From positions 1-11,588 of the forward strand of contig JADFHR010000091.1 in NCBI GenBank assembly GCA_022567015.1: a DNA stretch of 11,588 bases, given 5' to 3'. This document shows positions 6,954 through 11,588 of this stretch, one piece after another. The DNA is from Pseudomonadota bacterium. Lineage in GTDB: Bacteria > Pseudomonadota > Alphaproteobacteria > Rhodospirillales > 2-02-FULL-58-16. The notes beneath the pieces are model-generated. The model was not told the DNA's origin. It saw only the letters and a list, made by a program, of their open reading frames with translations, and searched no databases. The translations under genes were made by a program, and so were the position numbers. Numbering within the stretch: the stretch's first letter is position 1; each line of letters opens with the position of its first letter.

Positions 6954-8074
6954 CGCGCCGCCTCAACCGCCGCCTGGATGGCCTCGTCCATGGTGTCGAA
7001 GGGCTCGACCCCGAGGCGTCGCTTGAGCATGGCGACGGCTTCCTTCTCGCCCGTGCCGTGGACGCAAAAGAACATGCCGACCGTGGGTTCGAGCTCGTCC
7101 AGGGCGTCGATGACCCCTTCCACCATGACGTCGGTGCGGGCGAACGCCCCGCAGAAGTTGATGACGATGCTTTTCACCCCGGGATTGGAGAGCAGCAGTT
7201 CCAGGGCCGGCTTGGCCTGGGTATAGGCCGCGCCCCCGATCTCCAGGAAATTGGCCGGGCGGCCGCCGCGGTGGCGGACCACGTCCATGGTGGTCATGGT
7301 GAGGCCGGCGCCGTTGGCCAGCACGCCGACGTTGCCGTCGAGCTCGATGTAGCGCAGTCCCAGCTCCTGGCCGCGGGCCTCCAGCCCGGTGAGGCGCTCG
7401 GGCGTACCCTTGGGCGCGATGTCGGGCTGGCGTTTGACGCCCGAATCGTCGAGCGCGAACTTGCAGTCCAGGGCCACCAGGCCGCCCGCTTCGGTGACGG
7501 CAAGGGGGTTGATCTCGAGCAGCTCGGCGTCGTTGCCGCGATACGCCGCGTACAGCCGGACCAGCACGTCGGCGACGGCCGCCGCTTCGTCGCCCAGGTC
7601 GAGGCCCTCGAGCATGCCTTGCGCCGCCGCCCGGTCGAACCCGGCGCGGATGTCCACGGTGGCGCGGCGGACCCGGGCGGGGTCGGTGCGGGCCGCCTCT
7701 TCGATGTCCATGCCGCCAAGGGTCGAGAACAGTACCAGCGGCCCCTTGGACGGCGGGTCGTTGAGCACGGCGGCGTAGTATTCGCGGGCGATCGCGGCGC
7801 GCTCCTCGACCAACACGCGCTCCACCCGGTGGCCGCCGATGTCCATGCCGAGGATGGCGGCCGCCGCGGTCCGCGCCTCGTCCGCGCCGTCGGCGGGCCT
7901 GATGCCGCCGGCCTTGCCGCGCTTGCCGGCCGGCACCTGGGCCTTGATGATCACCGGGCCCAGGTCGCGCGCCGCCCGGGCGGCCTCGTCCGCGGTGGTG
8001 ACGCAGCGGCCCCGGGGCACGTCGATGCCGGCCGCGGCAAGCAGCGGCTTGGCCGCGTGTTCCTCGAAATTCAT
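6950..8074 (-). CDS. SucC-like acyl-CoA ligase beta subunit (ATP-grasp)
   Basis: Beta subunit partner of the downstream SucD-like protein, 374 aa, slightly shorter than E. coli SucC (388). The ATP-grasp part includes KAQVPAGKRGKAGG (44-57) and the metal-binding ELLEINPL (184-191). The C-terminal ligase part begins with VLANGAGLTMTTMD (251-264) and PANFLEIGG (273-281). The loop that in SucC reads NIFGGIVRCD is NFCGAFARTD (306-315), and VVRLEGNN is replaced by FFCVHGTG (335-342). Both lie in the part facing the acid substrate, so the acid is probably not succinate. The gene starts 10 bp after the aldehyde dehydrogenase stop, without a strong Shine-Dalgarno of its own, and overlaps the alpha-subunit start by 4 bp, so it is probably translated by coupling. 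With the dehydrogenase it could interconvert aldehyde, acyl-CoA and free acid with ATP formation or use. Confidence 0.88.
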   Translation of the reverse strand: MNFEEHAAKPLLAAAGIDVPRGRCVTTADEAARAARDLGPVIIKAQVPAGKRGKAGGIRPADGADEARTAAAAILGMDIGGHRVERVLVEERAAIAREYYAAVLNDPPSKGPLVLFSTLGGMDIEEAARTDPARVRRATVDIRAGFDRAAAQGMLEGLDLGDEAAAVADVLVRLYAAYRGNDAELLEINPLAVTEAGGLVALDCKFALDDSGVKRQPDIAPKGTPERLTGLEARGQELGLRYIELDGNVGVLANGAGLTMTTMDVVRHRGGRPANFLEIGGAAYTQAKPALELLLSNPGVKSIVINFCGAFARTDVMVEGVIDALDELEPTVGMFFCVHGTGEKEAVAMLKRRLGVEPFDTMDEAIQAAVEAAR

Positions 8075-8084
8075 CGGTTGGTAT

Positions 8085-9518
8085 TCACTTGCCGTAGCGC
8101 GCCCAGTAGGGGCCGAACAGCTCTTCCTCGGTGGGCTTGTCCTCCGGGATCACGGTCACCAGGTGGGTGACGTTGATGAAGTGCCGGTAGTTCAGGTTCT
8201 CGCTGATCGAGTTGCCGGCCCAGGTGCCGCAGCCCATGCTGAGGGTGAAGTCGAGCCCGTTGTCGAAGCTGCCGCCGTTGCCGAACGCGTGGGCCTGGTT
8301 GACCAGCACGCGGACCACGTCGAGCTCCTCGGCGAGGCGCCGCGCGTGGTCCATGTCGGCGGTGTGGAGGCCCACCGAATGGCCGATGCCCTGGTAGCGG
8401 AGAATTTCGCGCACCCGCGCCACGGCGGCGTCGAAACCGGCGGCCCGGTAGACGGTCAGGACCAGGGAAAGCTTCTCGCCGGAGAACGGGTGGTCCGGGC
8501 CGGCGCCGTCGTCTTCGACCATGAAGAACCTGGCCTTCCCGGCCTCTTCAGAAAGGCCGACGGCGCGGGCGAAGACGTCCGCGCCCTTGGCGATGAGCGT
8601 GCGGTTGAGCCTGCCGTCCACCCACAGGGTGTCCTCGATCAGGCGCTTTTCCTGGGCCGTCGCCAGGTACCCGCCGGCGTCCTCGAGGGCACCGATGGCG
8701 GCGTCGTACACATCGTCCATGATGGTCACCGAGTTCTCCGACGAGCACGAGGTGGCGTTGTCGAAGATCTTCGACGCGCAGATCTTCGCCGCCGCGTCCG
8801 TGAGATCGGCGCTCGAATCGATGATCACCGGCACGTTGCCGGCGCCGACGCCGATGGCCGGCGTGCCGCTCCGGTACGCGTTGCGGACGTTGTTCTGCGA
8901 GCCCGTCACCACGACCAGGTCGCAGGCCTCCATGAGGGCCTGGGTGAGGGCCTTGGTGACCGGCGCCGGAAGCACCTGCACCAGGTCCGCCGGCAGGCCG
9001 ATCTTGTCGAGCTCGGCGCGCATGTGTCCGGCGGTCAGCGCCGTGGTATTGGACCCCGCCGGCGACGGCGCCAGGACGATGGCGTTGCGCCCCTTGATCG
9101 CCATCATCGCCTTGTTGACGGGGGTCGCCGCCGGATTGGTCGACGGGACGACGGCGCCGACCACGCCCACCGGCTTGGCGTACTTGACGATGCCCCGCGT
9201 CGCATCCTCTTCGATCACGCCGACGGTCTTGACGCGCAGCAGGTCGCGCAGCGTGCCGAAGGTCTTGCGCTGGTTCTTGGCGGTCTTGTCGGCGACGTTG
9301 CCGAGCCCGGTGTCGCTGACCGCCGTTTCGGCGAGGGCGCGGGCGTGATCGGGCCGGTAGATGGACCACGCCAGGGCCGTGACCGCCTCGTCGACGCGCG
9401 CCTGATCGGCGTTGGCGAAGACCGCCATGGCGCTCCTCGCCTTCTTGATCAGGCCGTCCACGGTTTGCGCGTCGTCCGCGCCCGGCGCCGGCCGGCCGGC
9501 GGTCAGCGGCTGGGTCAT
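8085..9518 (-). CDS. Acylating aldehyde dehydrogenase, sulfoacetaldehyde dehydrogenase (SauS)-like
   Basis: CoA-acylating, NAD(P)-dependent aldehyde dehydrogenase, 477 aa, soluble. It interconverts an aldehyde plus CoA with an acyl-CoA. The family relatives are the aldehyde dehydrogenase half of AdhE and sulfoacetaldehyde dehydrogenase SauS. The AdhE-type PSTNPAATPVNKAM is at 125-138, GVGAGNVP at 223-230, and the probable catalytic cysteine is Cys258 in TSCSSENS (256-263). The C-terminal GGSFDNGLDF (415-424) and CGTWAGNS (430-437) fit the acylating group. The start at 9518 is preceded by GGGAG with a 7-nt spacer. It is the first gene of the operon, about 55 nt after a candidate promoter. Beside SucCD-like subunits it matches the order seen in sulfoacetate utilisation, but no Xsc is present in the window, and phosphonoacetaldehyde is an alternative substrate given phnA downstream. 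Confidence 0.85.
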   Translation of the reverse strand: MTQPLTAGRPAPGADDAQTVDGLIKKARSAMAVFANADQARVDEAVTALAWSIYRPDHARALAETAVSDTGLGNVADKTAKNQRKTFGTLRDLLRVKTVGVIEEDATRGIVKYAKPVGVVGAVVPSTNPAATPVNKAMMAIKGRNAIVLAPSPAGSNTTALTAGHMRAELDKIGLPADLVQVLPAPVTKALTQALMEACDLVVVTGSQNNVRNAYRSGTPAIGVGAGNVPVIIDSSADLTDAAAKICASKIFDNATSCSSENSVTIMDDVYDAAIGALEDAGGYLATAQEKRLIEDTLWVDGRLNRTLIAKGADVFARAVGLSEEAGKARFFMVEDDGAGPDHPFSGEKLSLVLTVYRAAGFDAAVARVREILRYQGIGHSVGLHTADMDHARRLAEELDVVRVLVNQAHAFGNGGSFDNGLDFTLSMGCGTWAGNSISENLNYRHFINVTHLVTVIPEDKPTEEELFGPYWARYGK

Positions 9519-9557
9519 GGGCGTTCTCCCGTTTCCTGGATCACCCGCGGAAAATTC

Positions 9558-9574
9558 CCGGGCCCTCGGCCCGG
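9558..9574 (-). promoter_or_regulatory. GC-rich hairpin in operon leader, possible attenuator
   Basis: CCGGGCC and GGCCCGG form a perfect 7-bp stem with a GAG loop. Read in the direction of the operon it is followed by GAATTTT, a short T-run, so it weakly resembles an intrinsic terminator. It lies between the candidate promoter and the ribosome-binding site of the first gene. An attenuator or a stabilising 5' hairpin is possible; a chance GC palindrome is equally so. Confidence 0.3.
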
Positions 9575-9580
9575 CCGGCG

Positions 9581-9609
9581 ACTATAGGCGATAGGGCCCG
9601 CCGCAACAA
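9581..9609 (-). promoter_or_regulatory. Candidate sigma-70 type promoter of the operon
   Basis: On the minus strand TTGTTG (9604-9609) and TATAGT (9581-9586, five of six matches to TATAAT) are separated by exactly 17 nt. The predicted start near 9574 would give a leader of roughly 55 nt before the ATG at 9518. The -35 is weak (three of six), which fits a promoter that needs an activator. Confidence 0.45.
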
Positions 9610-9631
9610 TCGGGGCCGACGCAGGGGTGTG

Positions 9632-9642
9632 TCACAGTGTGA
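9632..9642. promoter_or_regulatory. Palindrome TCACA-G-TGTGA, possible operator
   Basis: A perfect inverted repeat with a single central base, about 25 bp upstream of the candidate -35. Its half-sites resemble those of Crp/Fnr-type sites but in inverted order and with too short a spacer, so it is not a standard Crp site. Confidence 0.3.
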
Positions 9643-9645
9643 AAT

Positions 9646-9667
9646 TTTGTGCGCTGAAAGCGCAAAA
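9646..9667. promoter_or_regulatory. Inverted repeat TGCGCT-GAA-AGCGCA with T/A flanks, possible operator
   Basis: Perfect 6-bp arms (9650-9655 and 9659-9664) flanked by TTT and AAA, which continue the symmetry after a one-base bulge at G9649. It is centred about 83 bp upstream of the predicted operon start, a usual place for an activator. No regulator gene is in the window to pair with it. Confidence 0.35.
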
Positions 9668-9776
9668 CGGACTCGAATGCCGGCTTTGCCGATGAAAGCA
9701 GCCGCAAATCAACGCGCGACCGGGGGGGCTTTTGAGAAGTGACTTCGGGGATAAAGCGGGCCTTCGCGCCTCGCCA

Positions 9777-9798
9777 CCCCCTGGATGGCCGCAGGGGG
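9777..9798. repeat. 7-bp inverted repeat in divergent intergenic region
   Basis: CCCCCTG (9777-9783) and CAGGGGG (9792-9798) pair perfectly around an 8-nt loop. It is followed on the plus strand by an A8 tract (9813-9820), so it is not a terminator for either direction. A protein-binding site or chance GC palindrome are both possible. Confidence 0.3.
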
Positions 9799-9909
9799 AA
9801 TTCGGGGCGCTCAAAAAAAATCGAGGAATAAAGATGGGGCCGAATGAGCCTCCGAACGCGCTCTAATCCCTGAAATCGGGCCGTCAGACGACTACGCAGA
9901 TAATTTGTT

Positions 9910-9922
9910 TCAAGGACCTTGA
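9910..9922. promoter_or_regulatory. Palindrome TCAAGG-A-CCTTGA upstream of the GST-like gene
   Basis: Perfect 6-bp arms around a single base, 69 bp before the ATG at 9992. Nearby bases give only weak -35/-10 matches. The site could be an operator of the GST-like gene; no regulator is in the window. Confidence 0.3.
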
Positions 9923-9991
9923 GAACTGGATACGCTCGCCAGGAATTTGAAGATCACCTGGGAAATATCGGAATAAACAAGGAAAACGTAA

Positions 9992-10915
9992 ATGAGCGGC
10001 GACCAGGTCATACTCCATCATTATCCACAATCCCCGGTGACCGAAAAAGTCCGGATCGTGCTTGGCATGAAGGGTTTGACCTGGAAGTCCGTGCTCATTC
10101 CACGCTTGCCCCCGAAACCGAATTTGATGCCGCTGACCGGGGGCTACCGCCTGACCCCGGTGATGCAGATCGGCGCCGATATTTATTGCGATTCAAAATG
10201 CATCATCCGCGAGCTCGAGCGCCGTTTCCCCGATCCGACCCTGTTTCCGGGTGGGGCCGAGGGCATGGCCTGGGGTGTCGGGCAATGGACCGACGGACCG
10301 CTGTTCCAGGACGTGGTCACCGTGGCGCTGGTCGAGATGAGCCCCAACATGCCGCCGGAATTCCTTGCCGATCGCGGCCCCCTCTATTTCGGCCCGGATT
10401 TTTCCCTGGAAGACATAAAAGCCAAATATACGGAATGTCTGGCCAACGTCCGCACCCAGTTCGGTTGGATGGACGAGCGCCTTGAATTCCGCGATTTCAT
10501 GCTTGGGGCTGAACCGGGCCTGCCCGATGCGCTGGCCTATTATCTGGTCTGGTTCCTTCGCGACCGCATGGCGGAAGGCGATCGGTTTTTGCGGCAGTTC
10601 GAAAATCTAGCGGGTTGGGAACAACGCATTCAAGACATCGGCCACGGCAACCCGGAAGAGATGAGCGATCTGGAAGCTCTCGACATCGCCAAAAACGCCG
10701 ACCCGCAAACACCGGAACAAGCCGATCCCGGAGACCCGCTGGGCCTCAATGTGGGGGACAAGATCACCATCGAACCCGTCACCGGCGGCCCGCAGGTGGC
10801 CGGAACCCTACACAGCCTTTCGGCCAACCACCTCGCCATTTTGCGCGAAGACGAACAGGTCAGGCAAATCTGCGTCCACTTCCCTCGAATGGGGTATCGG
10901 GTGAAACGGACATAG
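9992..10915 (+). CDS. Glutathione S-transferase family protein with extra C-terminal domain
   Basis: Cytosolic GST-fold protein, 307 aa, longer than the usual 200-230. The N-terminal thioredoxin-like domain (about 5-82) has a serine-type active site in YPQSPVTEKVR (11-21, Ser14), the cis-proline at Pro56 in TPVMQ, and Asp67-Ser68 where glutathione's gamma-glutamyl group normally binds (usually Glu-Ser). A helical C-terminal domain follows (about 90-215). After a Pro/Asp-rich linker (about 234-248) comes a short, mostly beta-strand-like segment (249-306) starting LNVGDKITIEPV, which is not part of standard GSTs. The start at 9992 has AAGGAAAA 5 nt upstream. It is divergent from the operon and convergent with the gene on its right, so probably transcribed alone. 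The substrate is unknown; detoxification or a dehalogenase/isomerase-like role cannot be told apart. Confidence 0.85.
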   Translation: MSGDQVILHHYPQSPVTEKVRIVLGMKGLTWKSVLIPRLPPKPNLMPLTGGYRLTPVMQIGADIYCDSKCIIRELERRFPDPTLFPGGAEGMAWGVGQWTDGPLFQDVVTVALVEMSPNMPPEFLADRGPLYFGPDFSLEDIKAKYTECLANVRTQFGWMDERLEFRDFMLGAEPGLPDALAYYLVWFLRDRMAEGDRFLRQFENLAGWEQRIQDIGHGNPEEMSDLEALDIAKNADPQTPEQADPGDPLGLNVGDKITIEPVTGGPQVAGTLHSLSANHLAILREDEQVRQICVHFPRMGYRVKRT

Positions 10916-10935
10916 GGCGCTTGTTGACGCCAAAT

Positions 10936-10951
10936 GTATGGGTTTCCATAC
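10936..10951. repeat. Hairpin GTATGG-GTTT-CCATAC between convergent genes
   Basis: Perfect 6-bp stem with a 4-nt loop, 21 bp past the stop of the GST-like gene and between two convergent genes. The downstream sequence has only short T-runs (CCCCCGTTTC on the plus strand), so it is at best a weak terminator. The position supports a role in ending transcription of the GST-like gene. Confidence 0.35.
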
Positions 10952-11024
10952 CCCCGTTTCTGCTGATACGCGCGATCCAATGAACGTCGGCTCCGGCTCC
11001 GGCGCAGAAGTGCCGACGACCCTG

Positions 11025-11040
11025 GGCCGCGACGGCGGCC
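11025..11040. repeat. Hairpin GGCCGC-GACG-GCGGCC just past the TctC-like stop
   Basis: Perfect 6-bp GC stem lying 5 bp beyond the stop codon of the minus-strand TctC-like gene. No T-run follows in that direction. It may protect the mRNA 3' end or assist factor-dependent termination. Confidence 0.25.
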
Positions 11041-11045
11041 GGTGC

Positions 11046-11588
11046 CTATTCGATCAGCCCCATTTCCTTATAGGTCTTCCGGTAGACGTCCATGGTCTCC
11101 TCGATCAGCGCGATGGCGCCTTCGGTGTCGCGGAAGCTGGGGACGAGGTCCATGAACTTCTTCTTGTTGAACGCCTGGAAGCCGGGTTGTGCGAAGCCTT
11201 TCTGGAAGGCCCATTGGAGCCACTTCAGGCGGTCCGCGGGAACCCCCGTCTTCACGTAAAACCCGCGGAAACGCATCAGCGGCGTGAAGGTGAGGCCCAC
11301 GTCCTTCATCGACGGCACGCCGGCGAAGGCCGGTGGACGTTTGGCCAGGAGGGTGAGGATCGGCTTGAAGTCGCCGCTTTCCAGGAATTCCCTGACGTCG
11401 CCCGGCTGCTCGAACAGGGCGTCCACCCGGGCGCTCCTCAGGGCTTGGTAGCGCGGCCCGGGTTTGTCGAAGCTGATCTGCTGGATCCTGAACCCGAAGT
11501 GTTGGGCGATGCGGTTCATGTTGAGGCGTTCCATGGAACCCTGGCGCGAGACGTTGGCCATGGTCGTCCTGACGCCCCTGGTCATGGC
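11046..11588 (-). CDS. Bug/TctC-type tripartite transporter solute-binding protein, 3' part
   Basis: C-terminal 180 residues of a periplasmic binding protein of the tripartite tricarboxylate transporter (TTT) family; the frame is open to the window edge, so the start and signal peptide lie outside. Such proteins (about 320 aa) capture carboxylates for a TctAB-type membrane permease. Family traits visible: a TTMANVSRQGS segment near the fragment start, the LRSARVDALFEQPGDV segment that corresponds to the 'gG.vd' ligand-side loop, FYVKTGVPADRLKWL leading into the helical tail, and the QAFNKKKFMDLVPS and YRKTYKEMGLIE C-terminus common in this subgroup. No tctA or tctB is within the window; they may lie to the right, upstream or on another strand. 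It could supply organic acids but no direct link to the phnA operon is shown. Confidence 0.8.
   Translation of the reverse strand, partial: AMTRGVRTTMANVSRQGSMERLNMNRIAQHFGFRIQQISFDKPGPRYQALRSARVDALFEQPGDVREFLESGDFKPILTLLAKRPPAFAGVPSMKDVGLTFTPLMRFRGFYVKTGVPADRLKWLQWAFQKGFAQPGFQAFNKKKFMDLVPSFRDTEGAIALIEETMDVYRKTYKEMGLIE

Noticed and set aside
7058..9587. Long plus-strand open frames (7058-8170 and 7839-9587) antisense to the ligase and dehydrogenase genes
   Set aside because: Translations are biased in Arg/Gly/His/Asp and lack motifs; the minus-strand proteins match known families over full length.
9632..9814. Minus-strand 60-codon ORF in the divergent intergenic region
   Set aside because: It starts with TTG in a T-rich run without ribosome-binding site and runs across the candidate operator sites.
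10924..10952. TTGACG-17-CATACC promoter-like pair past the GST-like gene
   Set aside because: The -10 is poor, it overlaps a hairpin, and the only gene downstream is on the opposite strand.

Overview
The window looks like high-GC proteobacterial chromosome. The codon use, the RhlE-type helicase, the Bug/TctC binding protein and the style of the glutathione S-transferase suggest an alphaproteobacterium (Rhodospirillales-like). That placement is inference; no rRNA or tRNA is present to confirm it.

Layout. Positions 1-1000 are visibly AT-richer than the rest and hold no gene I can name, only one weak small ORF (247-486). A DEAD-box RNA helicase (1107-2357, +) follows, with a leader carrying a perfect hairpin, a strong Shine-Dalgarno and a two-codon start-stop ORF. 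Convergent to it is a six-gene minus-strand operon (9518 down to 2457). In transcription order it encodes an acylating aldehyde dehydrogenase of the sulfoacetaldehyde dehydrogenase (SauS) type, a SucC-like ATP-grasp beta subunit, a SucD-like alpha subunit, a QOR-type NAD(P)H oxidoreductase, an MFS transporter and phosphonoacetate hydrolase (PhnA). Two junctions overlap by 4 bp (ATGA, GTGA) and two others are 10 and 23 bp, so the first five genes are tightly coupled; phnA follows after 101 bp with its own strong ribosome-binding site. A 473-bp divergent region (9519-9991) holds a candidate promoter for the operon and several short inverted repeats. On its far side is a glutathione S-transferase-like gene with an extra C-terminal domain (9992-10915, +). 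The window ends in the 3' part of a Bug/TctC-type solute-binding protein gene (11046-11588, -).

How the genes may work together. An acylating dehydrogenase, an ADP-forming CoA ligase and an MFS carrier resemble the front half of known sulfoacetate catabolism, but the C-S lyase Xsc expected after it is absent from the window and a C-P bond hydrolase, PhnA, is present instead. The most interesting reading is a phosphonate route in which phosphonoacetaldehyde is oxidised through phosphonoacetyl-CoA to phosphonoacetate, conserving NAD(P)H and ATP, before PhnA releases acetate and phosphate. The alternative is that PhnA makes acetate and the CoA module handles that acetate, or that the CoA module serves sulfoacetate and phnA is only co-transcribed. 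The sequence supports the gene identities well; the substrate of the CoA module is not proven.
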